From positions 196,709 through 260,708 of the forward strand of contig CAZUMW010000002.1 of the NCBI GenBank assembly GCA_964621615.1: a DNA stretch of 64,000 nucleotides, in the 5' to 3' direction. Numbering within the stretch: position 1 is the stretch's first letter; every line of letters begins with the position of its first letter. A program made the translations under genes and the position numbers. The DNA is from CAZUMW01 sp964621615 (GTDB taxonomy: Bacteria > Desulfobacterota > WTBG01 > CAIYCZ01 > CAIRTM01). Below, in pieces: positions 17,932-26,626 of the stretch. Under the pieces are notes generated by a model. It saw nothing but the letters and a program-made list of their open reading frames with translations, was not told where the DNA came from and ran no database searches.

Positions 17932-18046
17932 CGGCAGGTTGTCTGCCGAAAAAAGTGCGGTACGCTCGGTCAGGAGATCCGGATATCCGAATGTGATAGA
18001 CAGCCTGGGGGAACACCCCGGCGCACGGCTTATATACGATAAGCCG
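17932..18046 (+). promoter_or_regulatory. Hairpin cluster between rotor and stalk genes
   Basis: CGGCAG/CTGCCG (17932-17948, 5-base loop) and CGGCTTAT/ATAAGCCG (18026-18046, 5-base loop) flank a weaker GGGG/CCCC hairpin at 18007-18019. None is followed by a T-run, so they are unlikely to stop transcription. Such hairpins after a high-copy subunit gene can protect the upstream mRNA 3' end after processing; that role is inference. Confidence 0.45.
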
Positions 18047-18125
18047 ATGCTGCTGTAAGTTATCCGTGTACGGGTCATGGATTCCGGACCCGCGAGAAAA
18101 CCATAAATGCAAAAAGGATTCCTGT

Positions 18126-18764
18126 ATGTCCGATAATGGTGTCCAGAAAATTATTGATGAAATAAACCGTCGCGCAGAAAAGCAGGCAGAAGATATTCTG
18201 TCAGATGCCCGGCAGAAAGTTGAGTCACGTCTGCAGGAGGCCAGACAGAGTGCCGAAGCGGAGAAAGGCGCCGCGGTTACCCGCGGGGAGCAGGATGCGC
18301 GGCGAGAGTCTCAGCGCATTCTCGCCGAGGCGCGCATAAAGGCCCGCCGCGAAAAAGTCCAGGCCCGGGAACAGCTGGTTCGGCACTCATTTGAAAGCGC
18401 GCGTGCGGAGCTTCGTGAGCTTGCAGAGTCCGGCAGCGACTCCTACCGCAGGGTTCTTGAGAATCTTATTGTTGAATCGGCGATTTCGGCAAACACTGCG
18501 TCCCTTGAAGTGCTGGTTAATGAGCGTGACAGAAGAATCTTTACAGGCGACTCACTGGAGAGCGTTGCCCGCCGGATTTCCTCTGAGGCGGGAAGAGAGG
18601 TTGCGCTTACACTGTCTAAAGCATCTTTCCCCTGTATCGGCGGGGTTGTGGTTCGCAGTGACGACGGCTCAATACGGGTAAACAACACGTTTGAATCACG
18701 AATTGAACGTTACCGTGATGCTATCAGGACGCATGTAGCCCATGAACTGTTTCCTCAGGAGTAG
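18126..18764 (+). CDS. atpE: V/A-type ATPase subunit E (peripheral stalk)
   Basis: 212 residues from ATG 18126 (AAGGA about 8 bp upstream); the open frame extends 20 codons further without a ribosome site. Residues 1-100 are a charged coiled coil (KQAEDILSDARQKVE and similar), and the C-terminal globular half contains GGVVVRSDDGSIRVNNTFESRIER, close to the conserved C-terminal segment of subunit E. It pairs with subunit H and holds the A3B3 head against rotation. The next gene starts 3 bp after its stop. Confidence 0.9.
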   Translation: MSDNGVQKIIDEINRRAEKQAEDILSDARQKVESRLQEARQSAEAEKGAAVTRGEQDARRESQRILAEARIKARREKVQAREQLVRHSFESARAELRELAESGSDSYRRVLENLIVESAISANTASLEVLVNERDRRIFTGDSLESVARRISSEAGREVALTLSKASFPCIGGVVVRSDDGSIRVNNTFESRIERYRDAIRTHVAHELFPQE

Positions 18765-18767
18765 CGT

Positions 18768-19889
18768 ATGGATACCGGGCCGTTTCTTTTATTTTTGCTC
18801 ATAACACTCGGGCTGCTACTGCCGTTTCTGGTTTTTCTTATCCGAACGCTCAACAATATACTGCCCTATTTGTATATTAATGCGCGTTTAAGTGCGAAAT
18901 GGGCCCGGCTGATTAAAAGCGAAACGCTGGATGAGATGATTAACAGCGGCTCTGTAGCTGAAGTGGCCTCTATACTCGAAAACACCGAATACAGCCTTGC
19001 CATGCAGGGCCTCGTTCTGGAGAGCTCGGAATCGATAGAGCGCCTGCTGACGCATCAGACGGCAGATGTGTATGATGAGATCACCAGAATGCTGCCGGAG
19101 AACATGCACAGGGTGTTTCGCTATCTTCGCCAGCAGTGGGATGTGTGCAACCTGAAAATCGTTATGCGGGGGCTGCGCCATGGCCTGAGCGCCGACGAAA
19201 TAACACAGAAGCTGATTCCTTTTGGTGAGCTGGAAACGGAGATGCTGCGGAAGCTGGCCGAATCAGGGTCGATTCAGGATATGCTTCCGCTGTTTGAAGG
19301 CACGTATTATGAACAGCTGGCATCACTGCTGCCTGTCTATGAAGAGCGGCTCAGCCTGCTTCCTCTAGAGATGGCTCTTGATAAGGAGCTGTATGAGAAT
19401 ATGTGGAAGGCCGTGTGCTCTCAGGCGGAGCTGCAGGTGCTGAAGCCGGGACTGGGCGCACGAATTGACGCCCTTAATTTGAAAATGCTGTTCCGAGCCA
19501 AGCGCGATCACCTGCAGCTTAGCGATATTCAGGAATATATTATTGAGGCAGGGGAGGCTTGCAGCGGCGTTTTGAAAGCCTATGAGGAGGTTGATGATAT
19601 CGGCGGCCTTGTGCCCGAGCTCGAACACACGGAATTTTATCGCCCGCTCATGGACGCGCTTCCGGAATATGAAAAAACCGGCTCCCTTTTTTATTGTGAG
19701 AAAGCGCTGGATGAAACGGCGCTTTCGCGCGGAAAACAAACGGCAATCACCAATCCCTACGGCGTCGCCCCTCTGCTGGGCTATCTGTCGTGGAAAGACA
19801 CTGAAGTCAGAAACATACGGGCCATAGCGCGTGCAAAAGAAACGGGCATGCAGCCTGATCAAATCCGTCAGCTTGTTTTAGTACCTTAA
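18768..19889 (+). CDS. atpC: V/A-type ATPase subunit C (AC39 family) with N-terminal membrane segment
   Basis: 373 residues. The NARLSAKWARLI segment at about 37-48 matches the start of the AC39 fold (usually NARVRAM.. or similar), and the C-terminus NPYGVAPLLGYLSWKDTEVRNIRAIARAKETG is the hallmark of the family. Subunit C couples the central rotor axle to the K ring. The first 32 residues form a strong hydrophobic helix (FLLFLLITLGLLLPFLVFLI), which the soluble Thermus protein lacks; it may anchor the subunit in the membrane. Start is the ATG 3 bp after subunit E. Confidence 0.9.
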   Translation: MDTGPFLLFLLITLGLLLPFLVFLIRTLNNILPYLYINARLSAKWARLIKSETLDEMINSGSVAEVASILENTEYSLAMQGLVLESSESIERLLTHQTADVYDEITRMLPENMHRVFRYLRQQWDVCNLKIVMRGLRHGLSADEITQKLIPFGELETEMLRKLAESGSIQDMLPLFEGTYYEQLASLLPVYEERLSLLPLEMALDKELYENMWKAVCSQAELQVLKPGLGARIDALNLKMLFRAKRDHLQLSDIQEYIIEAGEACSGVLKAYEEVDDIGGLVPELEHTEFYRPLMDALPEYEKTGSLFYCEKALDETALSRGKQTAITNPYGVAPLLGYLSWKDTEVRNIRAIARAKETGMQPDQIRQLVLVP

Positions 19890-19913
19890 AGATCAAACGG
19901 GAAGAGCACATAT

Positions 19914-20234
19914 ATGAATATTGCAGTAATTGGTGATCAGCATACCCTGACAGCGTTCAGGCTCGCCGGAATTAAAAAAATATATACGGCCGAAAGCGGC
20001 AGAGACAATCTCCGCACAATACTGGACGATGCATCTCTAGGCGTGCTTATCGTGACGGAGCGCTTTGCTGAAGAAAACAAAAAAGCAATCGAGGATCACA
20101 AGTCATCAAAAAAGCTTGTTCCCATTGTCGTGGAAGTGCCGGATATATCCGGTCCGATTGAGCGGGAGGTTGATCCGATACGGGAGCTGATACGGCGCGC
20201 TATCGGCGCAGACGTTACTCAGTCAGGACAATAA
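19914..20234 (+). CDS. atpF: V/A-type ATPase subunit F (central axle)
   Basis: 106 residues, a Rossmann-like fold protein beginning MNIAVIGDQHTLTAFRLAGI and with the family's LGVLIVTERFAEE and LVPIVVEVP strands. Subunit F sits on the DF axle and stimulates ATPase activity. It follows subunit C by 24 bp with GGGAAGAG as ribosome site. Length and order agree with other V/A operons. Confidence 0.92.
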   Translation: MNIAVIGDQHTLTAFRLAGIKKIYTAESGRDNLRTILDDASLGVLIVTERFAEENKKAIEDHKSSKKLVPIVVEVPDISGPIEREVDPIRELIRRAIGADVTQSGQ

Positions 20235-20334
20235 AAAAGCGCGCGAAGCCAATTCTGCGCGCTGCCGATCAATCAGCAGGATGTGCTGACAGTTGGACAG
20301 ATCGCGTGTGAAGTATCGAATTAACTGTGATGCT

Positions 20335-20363
20335 TTGCGTCTTGCGCACAATCGACGTACAAT
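20335..20363 (+). promoter_or_regulatory. Possible internal promoter before subunit A
   Basis: TTGCGT (20335-20340), 17 bp, TACAAT (20358-20363) within the 153-bp gap between subunits F and A. The same gap holds a GCGCGC...GCGCGC hairpin just after the subunit F stop (about 20238-20266). Together they could allow separate control of the A-B-D part. Confidence 0.3.
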
Positions 20364-20387
20364 TTCAATGAGAGGGAGGATCAAACA

Positions 20388-22157
20388 TTGCCTGAATTCA
20401 AAAAAGGTAAAATAAAAAGCATTGCCGGCCCGCTCGTGATCGCCAAGGGAATGACCGGGGCTGAAATGTATGAAGTCGCCCGCGTGGGAGACGAGGGCAT
20501 TATGGGTGAAATCATCCGGCTCGATGGTGACGAAGCCTACATTCAGGTATATGAGGATACCTCGGGCCTGAAGCCCGGAGAGCCCGCCGAACGAACGGGA
20601 GAGCCGCTTTCTGTTGAGCTCGGCCCCGGAATTATTAAGAATTTCTATGACGGTATTCAGCGGCCGCTGCTGCATATAAAAGAAAAAGCAGGTGATTTTA
20701 TCACCAGAGGGGTTAGCGTGCCGGGGCTTGATCCGGATGCCAAGTGGGAGTTTACCCCAACTGCTGAGAAGGGTGCACAGGTGGATGCAGGGGACGTGCT
20801 CGGAACTGTTCCCGAGTCCAAGGTTATCACACACAAGATTATGGTTCCTCCCGGTGTTAAGGGAACCGTAAAAGATATTAAGCAGGGCTCTTTTACCGTT
20901 GAGGATACCGTTGCGGTACTTGAGCAGGACGGAAAAGAAATATTGATAACCATGAAGCGAAAATGGCCGGTGCGCCTGAACCGGCCATACAGGAAAAAAG
21001 TTGACCCGAGCGTTCCGCTTCTTACCGGCCAGCGGATATATGACACCTTTTTTCCCATAGCGAAGGGGGGCACCGCCGCCATCCCCGGCGGTTTCGGTAC
21101 CGGTAAAACCGTCAGCCAGCATCAGGTGGCCCGGTGGGCCGACTCTCAGGTTGTCGTATATGTGGGCTGCGGTGAGCGCGGCAATGAAATGACCGAGGTT
21201 CTTGACACCTTTCCCGAAATTGACGACCCCAAAACCGGTCACAAGCTCATGGAGCGCTCAACCCTGATCGCGAACACGTCAAACATGCCGGTGGCTGCCC
21301 GCGAAGCCTCTATATATACCGGCGTTACTATTGCTGAATATTATCGGGACATGGGCTATGATGTAGCGATTATGGCTGACTCGACATCGCGCTGGGCCGA
21401 AGCGCTGCGCGAAATATCCGGGCGGCTTGAGGAAATGCCGGGTGAAGAGGGCTATCCTGCATATCTGGCCAGCAAAGTGGCCGCATTTTATGAGCGCGCA
21501 GGCAGGGTAGTTATTCTCGGCGGTGAAGAGCAGTACGGCTCTGTGTCCATTATCGGTGCCGTGTCCCCGCCGGGCGGAGACCTCTCGGAGCCGGTTTCCC
21601 AGAATACCCTCCGCGTGGTGAGCTCATTCTGGGCGCTGGATTCGACGCTTGCCGACAGGAGGCACTTTCCGGCTATCAACTGGCTGAAAAGCTATTCCCT
21701 GTATCTTGATTTTACCAAGCAGTGGTATGATGAAAACAGCTCCCCGCAGTTTCGCGAGCTACGGGACAAAATGATGATCACGCTTCAGAAGGAATCAGAG
21801 CTGTCTGAAATTGTTCAGCTTGTCGGCCCGGATGCGCTTCCGGACAGGGAGCGGCTGACACTTGAAATTGCCCGCATGATCAGGGAGGATTATCTACAGC
21901 AGCATGCGTTTCACAAGATGGATACCTTCTGTCCCCTCGAGAAGCAGTATCTGATGCTCACCACCATTGATCTGTATGACGCGCTTGCTCACCAGGCCCT
22001 TGACAGCGGAAAAAGCATCGATGATATTAACAGCCTCTCCATCAGGGATGACATAGCACGCATGAAATACCTTCCCAATGAAACCTTTTCCGATGAGCAT
22101 CAAAAGCTGATGGACAGCCTCAAAGAACAATTCAATTCACTGGGAGAATCAGAATGA
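20388..22157 (+). CDS. atpA: V/A-type ATPase catalytic subunit A
   Basis: 589 residues. The start is TTG at 20388, placed by GGGAGGA 7 bp upstream and by the alignment of PEFKKGKIKSIAGPLVIAKG with the family N-terminus. The P-loop GGFGTGKT spans residues 234-241 with Lys240. The catalytic glutamate region GCGERGNEM, the long non-homologous insert and SSRWAEALREISGRLEEMPG are all present. It binds and turns over ATP in the A3B3 head. The stop overlaps the start of subunit B by four bases (ATGA). Confidence 0.96.
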   Translation: MPEFKKGKIKSIAGPLVIAKGMTGAEMYEVARVGDEGIMGEIIRLDGDEAYIQVYEDTSGLKPGEPAERTGEPLSVELGPGIIKNFYDGIQRPLLHIKEKAGDFITRGVSVPGLDPDAKWEFTPTAEKGAQVDAGDVLGTVPESKVITHKIMVPPGVKGTVKDIKQGSFTVEDTVAVLEQDGKEILITMKRKWPVRLNRPYRKKVDPSVPLLTGQRIYDTFFPIAKGGTAAIPGGFGTGKTVSQHQVARWADSQVVVYVGCGERGNEMTEVLDTFPEIDDPKTGHKLMERSTLIANTSNMPVAAREASIYTGVTIAEYYRDMGYDVAIMADSTSRWAEALREISGRLEEMPGEEGYPAYLASKVAAFYERAGRVVILGGEEQYGSVSIIGAVSPPGGDLSEPVSQNTLRVVSSFWALDSTLADRRHFPAINWLKSYSLYLDFTKQWYDENSSPQFRELRDKMMITLQKESELSEIVQLVGPDALPDRERLTLEIARMIREDYLQQHAFHKMDTFCPLEKQYLMLTTIDLYDALAHQALDSGKSIDDINSLSIRDDIARMKYLPNETFSDEHQKLMDSLKEQFNSLGESE

Positions 22158-23557
22158 ACATGAAAGCCGACGTGAAAACCAGGGAATACAAAACGGTGCG
22201 GGAGGTTGCGGGCCCTCTTATGATCGTCGAAGGCGTTGAGGGCGTTGCCTACGACGAGGTGGTGAAAATACAAACCGGCAGCGGCGAGGAGCGCACCGGC
22301 CAGGTTCTCGAGTCTAGAGAGGGGATAGCCATCATTCAGGTGTTTGAGGGCACAACCGGTATTGACACCGAAAACACTTCAGTGCGCTTTGTGGGTGATA
22401 CCATGAAGCTGGCGGTCTCAAAAGAAATGGTCGGCAGATTTTTTGACGGGCTTGGCCGCCCCATAGATGATGGGCCTGAAATCATTTCCGATACCCGCCT
22501 TGATATCAACGGAGCACCGATCAACCCTACCGCAAGGGCGTTTCCGAACGAGTTTATTCAAACCGGCGTATCAACCATTGACGGCATGAACACCCTGGTG
22601 CGCGGCCAAAAGCTGCCGATTTTTTCAGGCTCTGGAATGACTCACAACGAGCTTGCCGCCCAGATTGCCAGGCAGGCGAAGGTGCTCAGCTCAAGCGAGC
22701 CCTTTTCGGTTGTTTTTGCGGCGATGGGAATCACCAGCGAGGAGTCCAACTTTTTCATGAGGGATTTTGAGCGCACCGGCGCCATGGAGCAGATCGTTGC
22801 ATTTATCAATCTGGCAGACGACCCTGCCATCGAGCGCATTATAACTCCCCGCATTGCGCTCACAACGGCAGAGTACCTTGCTTTTGAGTGCGATATGCAC
22901 GTTCTGGTTATTTTGACCGACATGACCAACTACTGTGAGGCGCTGCGCGAAATAGCCGCCGCCCGCGAAGAGGTTCCCGGCAGGCGCGGATATCCCGGGT
23001 ATATGTACACCGACCTTGCAACAAATTATGAGCGCGCGGGCCGTATACGGGGCCGGAAGGGTTCGATAACGATGATGCCGATTCTGTCCATGCCCGATGA
23101 TGATATCACTCACCCGATTCCCGACCTCACCGGATATATCACTGAAGGGCAGTTTGTTCTTTCCCGCGACCTTCACCGTCGCGGTATTTATCCGCCGGTT
23201 GACGTTCTGCCCAGCCTTTCGCGTCTGATGAACCAGGGTATCGGCGAAGGAAAGACGCGCGAGGATCATCTCGGCGTTTCGGATCAGTGCTATGCGGGCT
23301 ATGCTGAGGGGCGCGACGTTCGCAATCTTGTTGCCGTTGTCGGAGAGGAAGCATTGACTGACCGTGACAAAAAATGCCTTGAATTTGCCGATGAGTTCGA
23401 AAGCCGGTTTGTTACGCAAAGCCGGGAGGAAAACCGGTCGATAGAAGAAACGCTCACGCTGGGATGGAACCTGCTGGATATTCTGCCCGAGAGTGATTTG
23501 AAGCGGATAGACGAAGCGCATATAAAAAAATATCACCCGAAACACCGGACAAGCTGA
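22154..23557 (+). CDS. atpB: V/A-type ATPase regulatory subunit B
   Basis: 467 residues. It resembles subunit A but, as expected, has no Walker A loop: the segment is GSGMTHNELAAQIARQA. The arginine-finger region TDLATNYERAGRIRGRKGS and the LVVILTDMTNYCEALREI-like core (here LVILTDMTNYCEALREI) are conserved. Subunit B alternates with A in the head and completes the nucleotide sites. Start ATG at 22154 overlaps the stop of subunit A. A 171-bp gap follows; I see in it only a GTCACCA/TGGTGAC inverted repeat. Confidence 0.96.
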   Translation: MNMKADVKTREYKTVREVAGPLMIVEGVEGVAYDEVVKIQTGSGEERTGQVLESREGIAIIQVFEGTTGIDTENTSVRFVGDTMKLAVSKEMVGRFFDGLGRPIDDGPEIISDTRLDINGAPINPTARAFPNEFIQTGVSTIDGMNTLVRGQKLPIFSGSGMTHNELAAQIARQAKVLSSSEPFSVVFAAMGITSEESNFFMRDFERTGAMEQIVAFINLADDPAIERIITPRIALTTAEYLAFECDMHVLVILTDMTNYCEALREIAAAREEVPGRRGYPGYMYTDLATNYERAGRIRGRKGSITMMPILSMPDDDITHPIPDLTGYITEGQFVLSRDLHRRGIYPPVDVLPSLSRLMNQGIGEGKTREDHLGVSDQCYAGYAEGRDVRNLVAVVGEEALTDRDKKCLEFADEFESRFVTQSREENRSIEETLTLGWNLLDILPESDLKRIDEAHIKKYHPKHRTS

Positions 23558-23728
23558 AATTATCGCCGTCAGGAAAGTCTTTGGCCCGGAGGCTTTTGCC
23601 GGAGCTTATAGTCACCAGAATGGCCTTTTGCTCAAATCCGCTCAACGCAATGATGGTGACACGTTGAAAGTAGCCCATAGGTAAGATCGCGCTAATAGCG
23701 TAATTATTGATATAAAAGGACCGGTATT

Positions 23729-24391
23729 ATGGCAGAAGTACTTGAGGGAGTTAAGCCGACCCGCATGGAGCTCATTCAGCTTGGCAAGCGCGTTGTGCTC
23801 GCAGAGCGCGGACACAGGCTGCTGAAAGAAAAGCGGGATGCCCTTATTTCAGAATTTCTCAATATCGCAGGTGAGGTGCGCACCATAAAAAGCGAAGCAC
23901 AGGAGCAGCTTACCCGCGCCTACGGCGATCTTATCGCTGCGCAGGCTGTTATGGGTACCGGCGCTGTTCAGGAAATTTCCCTCAATACGGATCAGGACAT
24001 ACGTGTTGAATTGAACCAGCGCAATATTATGGGGGTTCGGGTACCCCTTGTTGAAACCGGAAAGATAGAAAGATCCGTTTTGCATCGCGGCTACGGACTT
24101 GTTGATACGACCGCTCAGCTGGATCAGGCATGCCGCAATATGGAAAAAGCGCTGTTAAAAGTAGTCAAGCTTGCTGAAATCGAAGAAACTGTCAGACGCC
24201 TTGCACTTGAGGTGGAAAAAACAAAGCGGCGCGTCAATGCTCTTGAATATATTGTCATACCGAAAATAAAGGCTACAATAAAAATGATCCGCATGCGCCT
24301 CGATGAAATTGAGCGCGAAAGCTTTACGCGCCTTAAGCGGATAAAGGCGGTACTTGAACAAAAGTCAAAAGAGACTTCAGGTGTACAATAA
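23729..24391 (+). CDS. atpD: V/A-type ATPase subunit D (central axle)
   Basis: 220 residues, mostly two long antiparallel helices. The N-terminal VKPTRMELIQLGKRVVLAERG and the C-terminal RRVNALEYIVIPKIKATIKM are the family's conserved ends. Subunit D is the rotating shaft inside the A3B3 head. AAAGGA precedes the ATG. The last codons overlap a small membrane-protein frame. Confidence 0.95.
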   Translation: MAEVLEGVKPTRMELIQLGKRVVLAERGHRLLKEKRDALISEFLNIAGEVRTIKSEAQEQLTRAYGDLIAAQAVMGTGAVQEISLNTDQDIRVELNQRNIMGVRVPLVETGKIERSVLHRGYGLVDTTAQLDQACRNMEKALLKVVKLAEIEETVRRLALEVEKTKRRVNALEYIVIPKIKATIKMIRMRLDEIERESFTRLKRIKAVLEQKSKETSGVQ

Positions 24392-24548
24392 ACTATTATA
24401 TACATATTATCAGGAAAAAACGCGAAAGGCTGAGCGTCGCCAGGTTCGGTTTTTCTTTGCCGCCCAGCTTGCCCATTACGGCTACCTGTTTGCTTTGGGC
24501 GCTGGCGGTATTGTATTTGTTGGAATAGCCTTAAAAGCGCTGCTGTAG
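24381..24548 (+). CDS. Small single-span membrane protein at the end of the ATPase operon
   Basis: About 55 residues from GTG 24381 (a TTG at 24354 would add nine). It begins with a basic amphipathic part (YYQEKTRKAERRQVRFFFA) and ends with a hydrophobic helix (YLFALGAGGIVFVGIALKAL). It overlaps the end of subunit D by 11 bp, in another frame, which argues for co-translation. No homologue is recognised. A role as ATPase accessory or assembly factor is only a guess from position; it may also be a chance frame. Confidence 0.45.
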   Translation: MYNKLLYTYYQEKTRKAERRQVRFFFAAQLAHYGYLFALGAGGIVFVGIALKALL

Positions 24549-24615
24549 CAGCGTTGCACTGCCTTGTTTAAGCTCGCCGCCGTTGCATAAAAGCCATTGA
24601 ATAAGGGGGTATATC

Positions 24616-25062
24616 ATGTCGTTACCTGTTTCACATATCATGCGAACCAACGTTGTTGTCTGTGAGGAGAACACCCCGCTGCGGCGCATTGCTGAAATAA
24701 TGATCAATCAGCACATTGGATCGGTGCTTATCAATTCCGGAGAAAAAACCGTCGGAATAATAACCATGAAGGATCTTCTGCGCGCTGTGCTGCAGGAAGC
24801 GGATTTTGTGAGCACCAAAGCAAAGCAGATAATGTCCTCGCCTGTTGAAACATGCCGGGGCGATATCACCCTGGAAGAGGCAATAAAATTGTTTGAAGCC
24901 ACCGGAAAGTCACGCCTTGTGGTTATAAAAGAAGATGCGGTGGTGGGCATTCTTAAGCGGTCAATTGCCGAGCGCTTCAAGGGGGTGTCAGGGCTGTACC
25001 AGTTTTCTCCTAAAACGCGCTCTCTTCCGTACAGACGGGGGTCCGGGAGTACTACCAGCTGA
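24616..25062 (+). CDS. Tandem CBS-domain protein
   Basis: 148 residues with two CBS domains: VSHIMRTNVVVCEEN to GIITMKDLLRAV, and AKQIMSSPVETCRGD to VVGILKRSIAE. CBS pairs bind adenine nucleotides or related ligands and act as energy or metabolite sensors. No effector domain is fused. AAGGGGG is seen before the ATG. It lies 68 bp after the ATPase operon; a link to the ATPase is possible but not shown. The tail after residue 128 (SPKTRSLPYRRGSG) is probably disordered. Confidence 0.85.
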   Translation: MSLPVSHIMRTNVVVCEENTPLRRIAEIMINQHIGSVLINSGEKTVGIITMKDLLRAVLQEADFVSTKAKQIMSSPVETCRGDITLEEAIKLFEATGKSRLVVIKEDAVVGILKRSIAERFKGVSGLYQFSPKTRSLPYRRGSGSTTS

Positions 25063-25087
25063 AACGCTGCAGAATTTTAAACGGATC

Positions 25088-25855
25088 ATGATTATACTAA
25101 AAAATCAGGAGGATCTTAAGGGGCTCTACCGGGCAAATCAAATTGTAGCGGCAACCCTTCAGGAACTCAAAAAAAACTGTGCTGCGGGCATAACAACCGG
25201 AGAGCTGGATGAAATAGCGGAAGCATTCATTCGCGCCAGAGGCGGAACCCCCGCCTTTAAGGGCTATAACGGCTTTCCCGCCACATTGTGCATATCCCTG
25301 AACGAAGAAGTGGTCCATGGCATCCCCGGCACCCGGAAAATTGCGGCAGGAGATATCGTGAGCATGGATATCGGCGTGCTCATTGACGGCTACTATGGTG
25401 ACGCCGCGGTGACGGTCCCGGTCGGGGCGGTCTCCAACACAGCATTGAAGCTTATGCAGGTTACCGAAAAGGCTCTCTATGCCGGAATCGAGCAGGCCCG
25501 AAAGGGTAACCGACTGGGAGATATTTCCTCAGCTGTTCAGCAGCATGTTGAGTCACATGGATTTTCGGTTGTCCGGGATTTTGTCGGTCACGGTATCGGT
25601 ACCAATTTGCACGAGGACCCGCAGATACCCAATTTTGTCTCTCCCGGCGCATTTAACCCCCGCCTGAATGAAGGAATGGTGCTTGCAATTGAGCCCATGG
25701 TCAATGAGGGCTCTTATCATGTCAAGGTTCTCAAGGACGGCTGGACTGCGGTAACCGGTGACGGCAAGCTGTCTGCGCATTTTGAACACACCATCGCTAT
25801 TACACAGGACGGCCCCTGGATTTTAAGCAATGGTGCCGATGTCCAATCAGAGTAA
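25088..25855 (+). CDS. map: Methionine aminopeptidase, type I
   Basis: 255 residues from ATG 25088; the frame is open upstream but overlaps the CBS gene. It carries HGIPGTRKI and SMDIGVLIDGYYGDAAVT (the first two Asp ligands), GHGIGTNLHEDPQIPN (His ligand), LAIEPMVNEG and FEHTIAIT (Glu ligands). Removes the initiator Met after deformylation. The deformylase follows 38 bp downstream, a sensible functional pair. There is no N-terminal SH3 or zinc-binding extension. Confidence 0.95.
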   Translation: MIILKNQEDLKGLYRANQIVAATLQELKKNCAAGITTGELDEIAEAFIRARGGTPAFKGYNGFPATLCISLNEEVVHGIPGTRKIAAGDIVSMDIGVLIDGYYGDAAVTVPVGAVSNTALKLMQVTEKALYAGIEQARKGNRLGDISSAVQQHVESHGFSVVRDFVGHGIGTNLHEDPQIPNFVSPGAFNPRLNEGMVLAIEPMVNEGSYHVKVLKDGWTAVTGDGKLSAHFEHTIAITQDGPWILSNGADVQSE

Positions 25856-25893
25856 TCAGTATTTTGCAAACCAGTATAGGGGACAGTGCGATA

Positions 25894-26382
25894 ATGTCGG
25901 CCAGACCCATAATTCATTATCCTGATTCCTTATTGCGAAAAGACTGCGAGACTATCGACCGCATAGATGATGAGGTTCACCTCCTTGCCCGGGAGATGGC
26001 TGAAACAATGTATCAGGGCAAGGGCATCGGACTTGCCGCGCCGCAGATCGGTGTTATAAAGCAGATTATTGTGGTGGATATCGGTGAAGGACTGATAACG
26101 CTGCTGAACCCGGTAATTGACATAACCGAGGGCGCCGATAAAATGGAGGAGGGGTGCCTGTGCCTGCCGTCAATAACCTGCGATGTCGAACGAGCGATGC
26201 GCGCAAGGGTCACGGGACTTGACCTTAACGGCAATGAGGTGATATACGATGCCGAGGGATTGCTCGCCAGGGTGTTTCAGCACGAAATTGATCACCTCAG
26301 GGGAACGCTGATTATTGATCATCTGTCAAAAATTAAGCGAGACCTTATACTAAAGAAATACAAGAAGCAATTTCAGGATTAG
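25894..26382 (+). CDS. def: Peptide deformylase
   Basis: 162 residues from ATG 25894. All three motifs are present: GIGLAAPQIG, EGCLCLP (Cys metal ligand) and the metal-binding FQHEIDHLRG. The enzyme removes the formyl group from nascent N-termini, just before methionine aminopeptidase acts. EGCLSLP is the usual form; the Ser-to-Cys change next to the ligand is tolerated in some family members. Confidence 0.95.
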   Translation: MSARPIIHYPDSLLRKDCETIDRIDDEVHLLAREMAETMYQGKGIGLAAPQIGVIKQIIVVDIGEGLITLLNPVIDITEGADKMEEGCLCLPSITCDVERAMRARVTGLDLNGNEVIYDAEGLLARVFQHEIDHLRGTLIIDHLSKIKRDLILKKYKKQFQD

Positions 26383-26626
26383 GCTTTCCGGACTGTATAC
26401 TTTTCACTGAACCCCAAGCGGCAAAAAGAACCCCACCGTAAGCCATGCCTGGCACGTAGACCGTTGGACAGAAATGGTACAAACCGAATAGGGCTTGCAG
26501 GCCCCTGATTTCTATTGTCTACCGGAACGCGTCCCCTGCAGAGGGGCTCACATGTGAAATATCCATTTTACGTACCGGGATGATCCCGCTCTGTTTGCGG
26601 AGAGCAGCACTTTGTTGAGAAGACCT
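26383..26626 (+). other. Intergenic region with hairpins, possible small RNA
   Basis: 244 bp without a credible frame. TATACT at 26396-26401, with TTCAGG 18 bp upstream, could be a promoter. Downstream are TTCCGG (26386) complementary to CCGGAA (about 26522), GCCATGCCTGGC, AGGGC...GCCC and a strong CCCCTGCAGAGGGG hairpin at about 26531-26544. The nested pairs resemble a structured RNA, but no known RNA family is recognised; it may equally be the leader of the next gene. Confidence 0.3.

Noticed and set aside
20223..21242. 339-codon minus-strand frame over V-ATPase subunit A
   Set aside because: Antisense shadow of a highly conserved gene; composition reflects codon structure of the true strand.
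22691..23545. 284-codon minus-strand frame over subunit B
   Set aside because: Same reason: antisense to conserved coding sequence.
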